The notes: a model not told the origin generated them from the sequence alone. A stretch of 64,000 nucleotides of DNA from Lineus longissimus (GCF_910592395.1 NC_088312.1:4836001-4900000); one strand, 5' to 3'. Positions 37,927 through 50,479 are shown, counted from the first letter of the stretch. Numbers and translations are program-made.

Positions 37927-40275
37927 ATGTTGTCTGCACGGGGCTCCTTACTTTTACGTGGATGGAAGCAAAACATCGGAAAACATAGCCTCAACTTGAT
38001 ATTCCCAAAAAATGGTCATGTCGAAACACTGCAAAATGCACTACGTCTGCCTGTGCATTCTCACCATGCATCAATCTACACATTATCGCCCATGTTGTCG
38101 CATCCACATGCACATGTATTCAAAATGAACACAGGTAAGTCAAGCCAATAACTAGTTCCAACACAAAAGTGTGTCCTTTTTTCTCTGCAGTTGGCATTGC
38201 TTTGGCCTTTGCCTTTGATTGATTTCAGATTTGAGCAGACTATGTGGTGTGGACAAAATTTTTTTATCAAATTAAAAATAATAACGATGATAATGCCTCC
38301 TTATCTTTTCAGGTGCACCGTTTAATACCACGAAGCGGAACCATTGGTATCTAAAAGGCAAAAGGACACCAAGAGCTCCACCCACCAAGCATTTAGATTT
38401 TGACTACTCTGGTAATCGTTTCTTAAAGATAATCTATGACTCATTTTCTCAAACTGTCAAACGTAATCAATACTTTGAAAGTTCTTAGCTATCTCTGCAA
38501 AAACTCAGAGGTCGAGAGAAATGGATCTGCTATGAGATGGTAGACATGGCAGTCTGCCTTGTCCCCAAATCAGAATCTCATAAGATGATTCCTTGTTTCA
38601 TTTTGTACCCAACGTTGATTAAAACAAGTACTATGCCTATGTGTTATTATTATTGTCAATATTTTCTAATGTGTTTTGCAGGTGATAAGATAATTGGCTT
38701 GCCTGAAGTTGACAAGAGCCTTCCTAGGCTTGGTTACGAAGAATCTGATGAATTGAAAACGTAAGCCTAAGACAGGGCCATTCTATTTTGTGGATCAGAT
38801 GCAGACAGTATTTAAATATATTTTTAGTGGAATTATAGGGCAATATCAGGCTCCACAGTCGTGAGTGACCTGGCAGAAATTTGGAGGTCAAGCTTTACAT
38901 GTCGTTGGGCACAAACGGGATAATTTTAATAATAACAGCAACAGTGGATGATATAGTCACTTTTTCAAATTAAAAATTTGTCTTGCCGTGAAAAACTAGA
39001 TAGTAAGATTCTGATCGTTATTCTTGTATTTTTTTCCAGTGCTGATGACCATGTGAGAAGAATTTATAGTCTTGAGTTTGCAAATGGGGTAAGTAATTAA
39101 AACAGCAGATTGTCTAAATGTAGTAGGAAACAGCAGATGTCTATTCTCATTTCTATATTTGTAATATTCATCTCCAGATATCAACAGAATAAATCACTCT
39201 TATCTTGACTTTGAACTTCTGATTGCAGACACAGGTCAGAAATTATTGTATAGAACAAGCAGTAAAGAAAGTTCAAAAGCATGAAGGGGACTACATATCA
39301 CCAGAGGCAAAAGGTGGGTATGCATTTGGAGTGTGATTGTAGTGAATCATCGTATTGGCATCGTCTACAATGTCCAGACTAATAGCTCTGGTCCCATGTA
39401 CATGTGTGTCTTCATGTATGCAACAGCAAGCAGATCCTACACATGGGATAAAAGTTGAACCTGTGCAGACTATAGAGTTTGGGTTATAAGGAAAGCTCTC
39501 AATGTATCACTGATCAATTGACTGACGAATGTATTGTGTATTTTTTCAGTTGCCACGCTCACCATGAAAATCCGCAATCAGATTAAGTACTGCTTGGAGA
39601 GAAGGAAGGTGAGTACAAACGTTGGTCAAGTTTTCTTGGCGTAAGACAAAATTAATGAATAACTTTGAACTCGAGCTCTTCATAGTGAGTCAGTTGAGGC
39701 AGCCACTTAAGATGCTGGAGCTATCTTCTTTGATATTATCAAGAAGTAACAAAGACTAGACTTTATTCCCCCTGGAGTCGCCCCTGTAAACTGACTTTTT
39801 GGTGCTTGTTTTTCAGGACAAGCGAGCTAAAAGTTGCCTGATTGAAAGGATACAAAAACGAAAGAAGATCCTGAAATTGATGCAGCGGAAAAATCGTGAC
39901 CAATTTGAAAGTCTCCTTGAGGAATTTAAGATTGTTTATGTACCCCCTCCTGATTATTATAGACATGTTAGTTACAAACGGAAATTGAAAAAAGCTGCCA
40001 GAGAAAAGGCAATGGAAATGAAAGATGAAAAAAGTAAAAACTTTCGCCTTAGTATTGAGAAAGAACGTCAAGACTTTTACGCAAAGAAAGATGAAATTCT
40101 TGCCGATATTGAAAAACAATTGAAAGAGCTCAATTTAGATGGACCAACTTTCTTACAAGAGGTGGATGAGGAAGACGCCAAGCTAGGAAGGCAATTGAAC
40201 TCCAAACGATATCAGTTCAAACAGAAGTTCCCTGCTGCTAATAATAAGTATATTACTATGACTATAAAACAATGA
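37927..40275 (+). CDS. MRPS15: Mitochondrial ribosomal protein S15 (uS15m)
   Basis: A component of the small mitoribosomal subunit that binds 12S rRNA. Seven exons, 37927-38134, 38313-38411, 38682-38760, 39040-39088, 39229-39313, 39550-39608 and 39817-40275, join in frame to 345 aa. The basic, Arg/Ser/His-containing N-terminus looks like a mitochondrial presequence. The S15 helical fold spans roughly residues 175-245 (IRNQIKYCLERRK, LIERIQKRKKILKLMQRKN, FESLLEEFKIVY, then PPPDYYRHVSYKRK as in animal MRPS15). A long charged, partly coiled-coil C-terminal extension follows. Human MRPS15 is about 257 aa, so this one is longer. AATAAA at 40398-40403 lies 123 nt after the stop. Confidence 0.92.
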
Positions 40276-40397
40276 GAGCAGAGACTTCCTAGTTTTGCAA
40301 ACTTTTGGTATGATGCTGCCTTAAGATATCTGACAACTTTATGAAGCTAGCATTAGGACGTTTCTTGATTGTTTTTTAAATTGATGTAAAAAGAGTT

Positions 40398-40403
40398 AAT
40401 AAA
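40398..40403 (+). terminator. MRPS15 poly(A) signal
   Basis: AATAAA followed about 25 nt later by T-rich sequence (AGTTCTCTTTTGTT), a standard cleavage context. Confidence 0.65.
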
Positions 40404-41320
40404 AAATATTTGATACAAAATAGTTCTCTTTTGTTATCAATACTCTTCTGGGTTATCAGAGTTTGGTCATTGTGTTCTCACATACACCTGCTGTGATAAT
40501 TATGTTCGCTGTCTTTAGGACACCTTCTCACAGTGTGTCATGCAGTCAAGTATTAACATCTGGGATGAGATGTTGCAGGAATAAAAAAAAACCTGAATCC
40601 CGGGATGGGAGAGAGCTTCCATGTGTTTGATAACTTTCCATTCATCCCAAATTTGTCCTTTTAGGACAGAGTCGCAGACAAAATGCATGGATGATTTCAA
40701 CTAGATGAACTCCATACTTACAGTTAACTCATCAATTTCAGTTGAACTGAAAATGGTTAAGAGTGATGGGGAACATTAAGAATAAACTAGTACTTCTATC
40801 TTATGAAAAGCAATTTATTCAGGTGATGACCATAATTGGCATAATAACAAGACATTTACAAATAACATTGATGCCTGAGATGACAACTGTCATCGTGAAG
40901 ACATCATAAAATTCTAACAAGCCTCATCAGGGCATAACAAATTTAACACATCTGATATAATAATGTAATAACTTAAGATTGATATTATACACCTACACCA
41001 TTCTGTTCTTCGGTATAATGTTGATAAGTGTCATCCCTTAACAACCTGTCTCGGTTATCGTTTTAAACTCCAAATCAATAGCACATTGGAAGGAGAAACT
41101 GACATAACAGTCTTCGAAGACAAACGTCAGTATCAATTAAAATAACTTGTACCCAAAAGCACATTGTCAAAATATCACAGTTCTTGGTGAGCACTCTGTC
41201 CCAGTGCATTGCCTTTTCAAAGCGCTGTCTCTCTTTGGACATAACTCCGGGACCGGCCACGTCTCCAATAATTGTGATTTGAATGTCCGCTTCAATGTTC
41301 CCGTTATGCCGACACGTGCG

Positions 41321-43110
41321 TTACTCGACGAATTCTGCTTCACTGTGTGGTGGCTTGGCGAAATCTCTCGGGATGAAACCGTCCTTCTGCGACACTGGAG
41401 AGTAGACCAAGATCCAGTCAAAAAAACGTTGGTTGTCCATGTCGGCGTACACGTACTGGCCCTGCGTCACGCTGATGTCGTCGGTCTGCCTTGCCTCGTA
41501 GTCGAAAAGGATCAACATCTTCTTGGGCATCGGTCGTCTGTTCATGGTGGGACGATATGGCGTCGAGGTAAGGAGAGGAGCATCCGGGGGGCAGTCATCT
41601 TCGATTAAGGCAGATTCATCAGCTGAAAAGAGATGACAAAGCGGGGATTATAAAATAACCATTTTCACCAAACGATGTCGTACAAGTTCAATAGAGCCAC
41701 AGGAATAGCTTGCAATTGATATTAATCGTTGGACATTTATTAACAATGTTCCTTAATTAACCCTGATGAATGTCTCAGGCGGTAGTTGAGCGCTATTGTT
41801 CTTATGTCATTTAGATATTGTCTCAAAAGTAACGAAATCAAATAACAATTAAACTCACCATGATAGCTGTCCAAATCTTGCGGTAGGGCGGGTCCCTTGA
41901 CGTCGCAGAGGTAGGCACTTGGTACGAATCCCTCGTCATCCTCACGTGTCTTCACCCAGTACCAATCAGGATCGTCTTTGTTGAGTGCGGTCACGATTTC
42001 TCCCGGACAGACGGACAGATCGTTCTCTTGGTAGGCTTCGAAACGATACATCACGATGTAGTTGCCAAGTGGTCGTTTCTCAAACGTTTCGATACTCAGG
42101 GACATCTGCGTTGTTACGTTATTCGTTCTCATCTGCTTTGGATCTTCGTTCGTCTCCTCGCATCCGGAATCTGAGTCGCTGACGGCGGGCTTGAACGTGA
42201 GTCTGCATTTCGGTGACGAGTTGGTTGGTGATGTTGGGTTGTCACTGTCCGAGGAAACACCGCTGCTGGTATTGTCATCTCGAATCTCTTCTCGTCGTTT
42301 GGCTTGGCGTCTGCTTGCGTCTCTCGGGGTGCTGGCGACGTATCCTGCAAGGCAAGCGCTATTGTCTTTGGAAGGACTGCAACGGACACATTTCATGGAT
42401 TTGATGTCTGAATCGGATGAGCTCGAATCATCAGACTCGTTCAAAGAATTGATCGTCGTAGACAAACTGAGAGCTTTGGTGGGTGCGACCGTGAGGAAGG
42501 ACACGTCGTTCGTCGTATCGGGAGCTGGTGACTCGACGGTAGACATCGTTCGTCTGCTACACTTGGCGGGAGAGGCGAGGTAGGACCAGGGCAAGTATCC
42601 TTCAACTCCGTCGTCTCTGATCACGTAGGCCCAGTCGAGTTCTCCGTAAAGTACAATCACTCTGTCTCCTCTCTTCGCGCTCAATTCGTCGTAGGTAGAG
42701 GGAATGAAGTCGTAGAGAACCATCATTATCATCTTTCGACCTCCGTTATTCTTTTCCATGGCGGTTCGGACGAAGATATTCATGCTTGTGCTGCCAATGA
42801 TGTGACGTGGAGCGGCGGGCCTGTCTCGTGGACAGTAGCTTGCTTGAACTGGAAAGATAATAGAGACAAAACTAAGTTGCAAACAAAATATGAAAAACTA
42901 TGACATCAAGACAATTTTGTGGACACAAAAACTGCAGGTATCCGAATATCAAGTTCAAAGGACAGTTATTTCAATGATAATGATCGAACAATAAGTTTAA
43001 TATTAAAGACGGGAAATAAAACTGCCAATTCAAGAAATGGATGACAACGAACTCAACATACCTCGCTTCTTCCATTCCTTCTTGCATCGAGCAGGACATA
43101 GACATGCCAT
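41321..43110 (-). CDS. Dlish: Dlish-like triple-SH3 adaptor, copy A
   Basis: An adaptor with three SH3 domains. The architecture matches Drosophila Dlish/Vamana, which links the atypical myosin Dachs to Fat-Dachsous growth and polarity signalling. Exons 43062-43110, 41859-42848 and 41321-41622 give 446 aa. SH3-1 (about residues 56-112): MMVLYDF...ELDWAYVI...GYLPWSYL. A Ser/Asp-rich linker follows. SH3-2: MYRFEA...DPDWYWVK...GFVPSAYL. SH3-3, alone in the last exon: LILFDYEA...FDWILVYS...GFIPRDF. The N-terminus MACLCPARC has three cysteines where copies B, D and E have one. The tail ends EAEFVE. A minus-strand AATAAA at 40814-40819 marks the 3' end. It is divergent from copy B and about 97-98% identical to copy C. 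Confidence 0.87.
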
Positions 43111-43234
43111 CTTTCCCAAAAGAGAGTTGCCAAATTCTAAAGTGGACGCACGTAATGTAGAATTCCAGAGCAGGAGAAGTAATAACTGCTTGATATGTGG
43201 ACGTTGTGGAATGAGAGATTAGAATGATGGCATT

Positions 43235-43257
43235 GGGAAAGTCCCCAGCTTATAAAT
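43235..43257 (-). promoter_or_regulatory. Copy A core promoter: TATA plus kappaB-like site
   Basis: On the minus strand TTTATAAG is followed two bases later by GGGGACTTTCCC, a perfect NF-kappaB consensus (GGGRNWYYCC). It is about 125-145 bp upstream of the copy A ATG. Confidence 0.7.
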
Positions 43258-44242
43258 GATAAATGACAGGTTGCCACATCCGTGATACATACTCATTTTC
43301 TCGAAAAGACTACTAAATTAGTGATTACGGTTCAAGGCCGTCAGTAAGTGAGACAATAATTTAGCACATCACCATAATTGCACATCGTGCTCTGCAATTA
43401 GTTTGTTGTAAATTTCAGTCAGTAAATATGTAATTATGATTGTAATTAGTTGAATTTGATTGAAGTCTCTTCAGTTATACGAGACACAATGATTATAGTC
43501 GATTAAAATTCAACCAGAAGAATTTGATTTTATGCCAACGACAACGGGATATCTATTCATTAATTGATTGAATCTTTATAGTGATTTGTAATTCAGTTCA
43601 AATACGACCAGTTATAATAATAAATTTTTTTAATACGTTTTGGTTTTTCATATTACGGAAATTTCGTGTTTTATATCTTTTTTTTAAATTTGTGTATGTC
43701 ATGTGATTTTTGCGTTATTGTTTTTGCGTCTTAATGCACTATACAATGTATAGCTTCTTTGCAGTTACATTTGAATCAGACTGTTACAGTCTAAACATGT
43801 AATTCGCCATTCACTTTTCTTAGTGATCACATGCACGTACTGTAGTTTTAGGGATCTCTTGCAAATAGTGATTGAATTTTAATCACTATGAAAAATATTT
43901 TAATAGGAAAGCATACCATATCTAATAAATCTTTATTTTTATTCATTTATTTTCCGTCGAATAGTATCTTCTCAACTCACAAATATACAGTTTGAATTTT
44001 ATCATAGAACAAAACTTGCGATAAATTAACAACCTCACGACTAATTACAGTTCACTGACTAATTTAAATTTACACTAATTAAACAAATGATAAGTTTTAT
44101 GCGTAAATACATCACAGCGTTGGGCAGCCTAATTACTTCTTCGACTGACGGCCAATCATGAACCGCGATCACTAATTAACATCACTTATTAACCCTGTTT
44201 GTCATAGCAAATCGAAGTCATCCCATTTTTTGGCAACCGCCA

Positions 44243-44263
44243 TTTATAAGCTAGGGAGTTTCC
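44243..44263 (+). promoter_or_regulatory. Copy B core promoter: TATA plus kappaB-like site
   Basis: TTTATAAG at 44243-44250, then GGGAGTTTCC at 44254-44263, which also fits GGGRNWYYCC. A TGGCAACC half X-box-like block lies just upstream of the TATA, as in the other copies. Confidence 0.65.
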
Positions 44264-44456
44264 AATAGCCATCATTTCAATCTTTGGTTCCATAACGTTC
44301 ACATCTCAATATCTGTTCTTATCACTTCTCTTGCTCTTTTGATCATACTTCTAGTACGTCCTTTTAAGGATTAGACAAATCGCTTTGAGAACTTAATTGT
44401 GTTGTGCTTTGTTGATCCATTTTGTGGATTATCAACTTATCGTCTGCGAATCGAAG

Positions 44457-46558
44457 ATGGCGTTTCTGTGTCCAGCTAGGATCAAGAAGGAATGGAAGAA
44501 GCGAGGTATGTTGGGTTCAATATTTCATTATTATATTAGTAATATCGACTTCCGATTTTGACTTGACCCTGTTGATACCCTGGTCAATACAAACCCGACC
44601 ATCCACCCACCCCATCCAATTCAGCAAATTTAAGCCCCAGGACAGTTGCGCATGGACCCAACATAACAAAATGATCCCCAGTCTCGCCCCTCTCCATTTT
44701 GCGCAGGCATTTTACACCCTATATATCTCTTAAACTTAAACCGAAAGCCCATTCCATGGAAAATTTAACACACAGCTGACCCCTTAAGTTATCTCAAGTG
44801 TCTTGGGGGAGGGGTGACATGGGTTGAAAAGAATCAACAATCTTGTTCCTTCCCTGCCTCCCTTCAATATTTCAAATTTCTCCGCAAAGATTCCACCATG
44901 TATTGATTTTCATGTTACGATTGTGTCTTATGTTTGTCTTCTGTTTATCTTTCCAGTTCAAGCCAGCTCCCGTCCACGAGACAAGCCCGCCGCTCCAGGT
45001 CGCATCACCGGCAGCGCCAGCATGGATACCTTAGTCCGAGTCGCCTTGGAGAAGAATAACGGAGGCCGAAAGATGATCATGATGGTTCTGCACGACTTCA
45101 CCCCCTGTACCGACGACGAGTTAGGCGTGAAGAGAGGAGAGCGAGTACGTGTACTTTACCGAGAACTCGAGTGGGCCTACGCTATTAGAGACGATGGAGT
45201 TGAAGGATTCCTGCCCTGGTCCTACCTCGCTTCTCCTGCCAAGCTCAGCAGGCGAACGCCGGTGCCAAGAGACGAATCAGCATTTGCCGATATGACGAAC
45301 GAGATGTCTGGCCTCACGCTCGCCTCCACTAAAGCTGTCCAGTTTTCAACGGGCCACCACTCTACGAATGCCTCCAGCTTCGCCTTCTCCCAGAGTACGA
45401 GAGTCTACAACAGCACGTCCCAGTCCGACACCACAGCCAGCACTGATCACATCCGCCACAAACCCGCCGCAGACAACATTGCACGCCTTGGAGGATACGT
45501 TGCTAGCACCCCGAAACGACACGCCCACAGACGTCCAGCCAGTCCACGAGACGATGGTACCAGTAGCGGTGTTTACACTGACGACAGCGACAGCCCACGA
45601 ACCCAGTCCACCTCATCTAATCGCAATCCCAGCACAAGACAAGTTCATCCGAAACGAATTACGCCTGTCACCAGCGACACTGATTCCGGATGCGAGCAGA
45701 CGACGGAAGATCCAAAGCAGACGAAAACGAAAGACGCAAAGACCGCCACCAAGACATCGACACACGAAACGCAGCTGTCTACGAGTATCGAAACGTTTGA
45801 GAAACAATCACTCGGCAACTACATCGTGATGTTCCCGTTCGAAGCAAACCAAGAGAACGATCTGTCCGTCTGTCCGGGTGAATACGTGACCGCACTCAAC
45901 AAAGACGATCCTGATTGGTACTGGGTGAAGACACGTGACGGTGATGAGGGATTCGTACCAAGCGCCTACCTCTGCGACGTCAAGGGACCCGCCCTACCGC
46001 AAGACTTGGACAGCTATAATGGTGAGTTGCGATTACTTACCTAGAAAATGCTTTCTTTTTCAGACAGTTATCTGCAATACTAAATTACGCATTGCTTTTA
46101 TTAATCACAACCTATCTTTAAATGCATCGAGGACCGTCACAGCTTGCCTCAAAAGACACCAAACGTGGTCACGACCTCGCTGCAGAAATGTAAATCATGC
46201 ATTTTTATGTCAACATTAACTTGCAACCCCCGTTTGTAAATAAACCGCTTATAATCTTTATCTTCTTTGTATCTTTACAGCTGATGAATCTGCCATGACT
46301 GAAGACTGCCTCCCTGACGCTCCGGTCTTCACCTCGACGCCGGCTCGTCCCACCATGAACAGACGACCGATGCCAAAAAAGATGTTGATCCTTTTCGACT
46401 ACGAGGCCAGGCAGACCGACGACATCAGCGTGACGCAGGGCCAGTACGTTTACGCCGACATGGACAACCAGCGTTTCTTGGACTGGATCTGGGTCTACTC
46501 GCCAGTGTCACAGAAGGAAGGTTTCATCCCGAGAGATTTCGCCAAGCCACCGCAGTGA
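44457..46558 (+). CDS. Dlish: Dlish-like triple-SH3 adaptor, copy B
   Basis: Exons 44457-44505, 44957-46021 and 46281-46558, 463 aa. The N-terminus MAFLCPARIKKEWKKR is followed by ITGSASMDTLVRVALEKN, a stretch I associate with the Dlish family. SH3-1 about 56-112 (VLHDF...EWAYAI...GFLPWSYL); SH3-2 about 300-358 (FPFEA...DWYWVK...GFVPSAYL); SH3-3 about 401-463 (LFDYEA...DWIWVYS...GFIPRDF). The linker between SH3-1 and SH3-2 is long, Ser/Thr/Asp-rich and probably disordered. The protein ends directly after SH3-3 (AKPPQ), without the tails of copies A/C or E. AATAAA at 46797-46802. It differs from copy D by about six substitutions and a two-residue gap. Confidence 0.87.
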
Positions 46559-46802
46559 ACCGATTCGTAAGCAGACTCTCGTATCGCTGCAGATGCGAGG
46601 TTTGACGTTTTAAAGTGCAATACGATGGTACAACACGAACATTCGCCGTCGATGTGATGTCTTGACGTTATGTGCTATATGATTGTGCTAACCCGGCACT
46701 GGTGCTTTGATCGAACAATCTGAAATGCCAAAAGACTTGGAATGAAGTGTTGTTGTTAAATAACATTATTTATGCATTGTACCTGCAATAATGATTAATA
46801 AA

Positions 46803-48588
46803 AAAGATACAATTGAAATATTCGTTCCATTTCCTTTCATTCTTAAATTGGAAACGTGTGTCTCACAGAGGCGCGAAAAACCAAATCTACATGTAGTCCC
46901 CGATCAAATCATTAAGTTTCTCTGACTGTCTTCAGTCGGCCACTGACAGACGACAACTTGGTCTGCTTGGAGAGTGAGTTGTGCGAAAAACTTTGTCAAC
47001 TCTGTCAAAGACATTCAGGTAACAGGTAATCAGATGATTAGATTGACGGATAGTTGGGTGATTGAACACCCTGAAATCTCTCTGTAGGAGACAGTGAGAG
47101 GGATGGGAAGTTGGCTGATTAGACAGCTAGCAACGCATCTTTCAGAGACAGTGAGAATTGACGAGTGGTTGGGTGGTTGGCAAGCATGAAATGTGTCTGT
47201 CGGGAACAGTGAGAGAGACGGGTAGTTGGGTGGTTGGACAGTCTGAAATGTGTCTGTAGGAGACAGTCCAAATAACGGGTAGGCATATGCAGTTAGACTG
47301 CCTGAAATGTGTCTATCGGAGACGGTGAGAGAGGCGGGAAGTCGGATGGTTGGACAACTTGTAGCGTGTCTGTCGGAGACATTGAGAGAGACGGGTGGGT
47401 GGTATTATAGCCTGGAATGTGTCTGTGGGAGACAGTGAGAGAGACGGGTAGTTGGGTGGTTGAACAGCCTAGAGTGTCTGTCGGAGACAGTAAGAGAGAC
47501 AGCCGGAGACAGTGGGAGAGAGGTGCCGTAGTTGAGTGGTTGGACAACCTGAAATGTGCCAGTCGGAGACATTGAGAAAGACGGATAGTTGGGTCCATGA
47601 ATAAGTGTCTGTCGGAGACAGGGAGAGAGGCGAGCAGGAGACATTCAGATAGGCGATTAGTTAAGTTCTTGTACTGGTCGAAGACATTGTGAGACGGAGT
47701 TATCAGAGTTTGGTCCTGGTGTTCTCACATACACCTGCTGTGATGATCAAATCCGCTGTCTTTAGGACACTTTCTCACAGTGTATCATGCAGTCAAATAT
47801 TCACCTCTGGGATGAGACGTTGCAGGAATTAAAAAAACCCTGAATCTCAGGATGGGAGAGAGCTTCCATAGTGTTTGATAACTTTCCATTCAAATTTGTC
47901 TTTAGGCCGAAGTCACAAACCTGTCCTTTTAGGACAGAGTCGCAGATAAAATGCATGGATAATTTCAACTAGATGAACTTCATACTTACAGTTAACTCAT
48001 CAATTTCAGTTGAACTGAAAATGGTTAAGAGTGATGGGGAACATTAAGAATAAACTAGTACTTCTATGTTCTGAAAAGCAATTTATTCAGGTGATAACCA
48101 TAATTGGCGTAATAACAAGATATTTACAAATAACATTGATGCCTGAGATGACAACTGTCATCGTGAAGACATCATAAAATTCTAACAAGCCTCATCGGGG
48201 CATAACAAATTTAACACATCTGATATAATAATGTAATAACTTAAGACTGATATTATACACCTACACCATTCTGTTTTTCGGTATAATGTTGATAAGTGTC
48301 ATCCCTTAACAACCTGTCTCGGTTATCGTTTTAAACTCCAAATCAATAGCACATTGGAAGGAGAAACTGACATAACAGTCTTCGAAGACAAACGTCAGTA
48401 TCAATCAAAATAACTTGTACCCAAAAGCACATTGTCAAAATATCACAGTTCTTGGTGAGCACTCTGTCCCAGTGCATTGCCCTTTCAAAGCACTGTCTCT
48501 CTTTGGACATAACTCAGGGACCGGCCACGTCTCCAATGATTTTGATTTTAATGTCCGCTTCAATGTTCCCGTTATGCCGACACGTGCG
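46803..48588. other. Tail-to-tail spacer between copies B and C
   Basis: Contains the minisatellite, then from 47699 the start of the second duplication unit, which is 3' UTR and flank of copy C (minus-strand AATAAA at 48082-48087). No other gene seen. Confidence 0.6.
47038..47690 (+). repeat. Minisatellite 1, about 60-65 bp units with palindromic core
   Basis: About ten imperfect units. Each contains TGTCTGTCGGAGACA, an inverted repeat in itself, then GTGAGAGAGACGGGTAGT and TGGGTGGTTGGACAGCCTG. It sits between the copy B 3' end and the duplication junction. ORFs reading through it (47293-47644) are repeat artefacts. Confidence 0.9.
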
Positions 48589-50377
48589 TTACTCGACGAA
48601 TTCTGCTTCACTGTGTGGTGGCTTGGCGAAATCTCTCGGGATGAAACCGTCCTTCTGCGACACTGGAGAGTAGACCAAGATCCAGTCAAAAAAACGTTGG
48701 TTGTCCATGTCGGCGTACACGTACTGGCCCTGCGTCACGCTGATGTCGTCGGTCTGCCTTGCCTCGTAGTCGAAAAGGATCAACATCTTCTTGGGCATCG
48801 GTCGTCTGTTCATGGTGGGACGAGACGGCGTCGAGGTAAGGAGAGGAGCATGCGGGGGGCAGTCATCTTCGATTAAGGCAGATTCATCAGCTGAAAAGAG
48901 ATGACAAAGCGGGGATTATAAAATAACCATTTTCACCAAAACGATGTCGTACAAGTTCAATAGAGCCACAGGAATAGCTTGCAATTGATATTAATCGTTG
49001 GACATTTATTCACATGTTCCTTAATTAACCCTGATGAATGTCTCAGGCGGTAGTTGAGCGCTATTTTTCTTATGTCAGTTAGATATTGTCTCAAAAGTAA
49101 CGAAATCAAATAATAATTAAACTCACCATGATAGCTGTCCAAATCTTGCGGTAGGGCGGGTCCCTTGACGTCGCAGAGGTAGGCACTTGGTACGAATCCC
49201 TCGTCATCCTCACGTGTCTTCACCCAGTACCAATCAGGATCGTCTTTGTTGAGTGCGGTCACGATTTCTCCCGGACAGACGGACAGATCGTTCTCTTGGT
49301 AGGCTTCGAAACGATACATCACGATGTAGTTGCCAAGTGGTTGTTTCTCAAACGTTTCGATACTCGGGGACATCTGCGTTGTTACGTTATTCGTTCTCGT
49401 CTGCTTTGGATCTTCGTTCGTCTCCTCGCATCCGGAATCTGAGTCGCTGACGGCGGGCTTGAACGTGAGTCTGTATTTCGGTGACGAGTTGGTTGGTGAT
49501 GTTGGGTTGTCACTGTCCGAGGAAACACCGCTGCTGGTATTGTCATCTCGAATCTCTTCTCGTCGTTTGGCTTGGCGTCTGCTTGCGTCTCTCGGGGTGC
49601 TGGCGACGTATCCTGCAAGGCAAGTGCTATTGTCTTTGGAAGGACTGCAACGGACACATTTCATGGGGGTGATGTCTGAATCGGATGAGCTCGAATCATC
49701 AGACTCGTTCAAAGAATTGATCGTCGTAGACAAACTGAGAGCTTTGGTGGGTGCGACCGTGAGGAAGGACACGTCGTTCGTCGTATCGGGAGCTGGTGAC
49801 TCGACGGTAGACATCGTTCGTCTGCTACACTTGGCGGGAGAGGCGAGGTAGGACCAGGGCAAGTATCCTTCAACTCCGTCGTCTCTGATTACGTAGGCCC
49901 AGTCGAGTTCTCCGTAAAGTACAATCACTCTGTCTCCTCTCTTCGCGCTCAATTCGTCGTAGGTAGAGGGAATGAAGTCGTAGAGAACCATCATTATCAT
50001 CTTTCGACCTCCGTTATTCTTTTCCATGGCGGTTCGGACGAAAATATTCATGCCAGTGCTGCCAGTGATGTGACGTGGAGCGGCGGGCCTGTCTCGTGGA
50101 CAGTAGCTTGCTTGAACTGGAAAGATAATAGAGACAAAACTAAGTTGCAAACAAAACATGAAAAACTATTACATCAAGACAATTTTGTGGACACAAAAAC
50201 TGCAGGTATCCGAATATCAAGTTCAAAGAACAGTTATTTCAATGATAATGATCGAACAATAAGTTTAATATTGAACGGGAAAATAAAACTGCCAATTCAA
50301 GAAATGGATGACAACGAACTCAACATACCTCGCTTCTTCCATTCCTTCTTGCATCGAGCAGGACATAGACATGCCAT
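48589..50377 (-). CDS. Dlish: Dlish-like triple-SH3 adaptor, copy C
   Basis: Exons 50329-50377, 49127-50116 and 48589-48890, 446 aa, the duplicate of copy A. It shares the three-cysteine MACLCPARC N-terminus, the SH3-3 variant FDWILVYS and the EAEFVE end. I count about eleven amino-acid differences from copy A. They are mostly in the linker (for example KS to TP, Cys to Tyr, Leu to Pro) and just before SH3-3 (Asp to His, Tyr to Ser), with none in the SH3 cores. All splice sites and the frame are intact, so it should be functional. Confidence 0.87.
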
Positions 50378-50479
50378 CTTTCCCAAAAGAGAGTTGCCAA
50401 ATTCTAAAGTGGACGCACGAAAAGTAATAACTGTTTGATATGTGGACGTTGTGGAATGAGAGATTCGAATGATGGCATT

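Larger units (their letters stand above)
43111..44456. promoter_or_regulatory. Shared intergenic promoter of copies A and B
   Basis: 1346 bp between the divergent ATGs. TATA-plus-kappaB elements lie near both ends (43235-43257 for A, 44243-44263 for B). The middle is very AT-rich with homopolymer T runs. It is conserved almost base for base in the C/D intergenic region. Confidence 0.8.
40452..47698. repeat. Segmental tandem duplication, unit 1 (genes A and B)
   Basis: About 7.25 kb that is repeated head to tail at 47699-54870. It begins GTTATCAGAGTTTGGTC and ends inside a minisatellite. Exons, introns, both promoters and 3' regions align collinearly with only scattered substitutions and small indels (for example, 28 bp near the A first exon are missing from copy C). 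Confidence 0.95.

Noticed and set aside
42062-42583. 173-aa ORF on the plus strand (and its twin at 49330-49851)
   Set aside because: It lies exactly opposite exon 2 of copies A and C, in a codon-biased coding region; it exists in both copies only because the sense gene was duplicated.
47293-47644. Overlapping ORFs with repeated SHCLRLS-like peptides, also at 54465-54816
   Set aside because: They read through the minisatellite in two frames; the periodicity is DNA-level.
47038-47690. Possible CRISPR-like array
   Set aside because: Units are contiguous tandem repeats without unique spacers, and the genome is eukaryotic.
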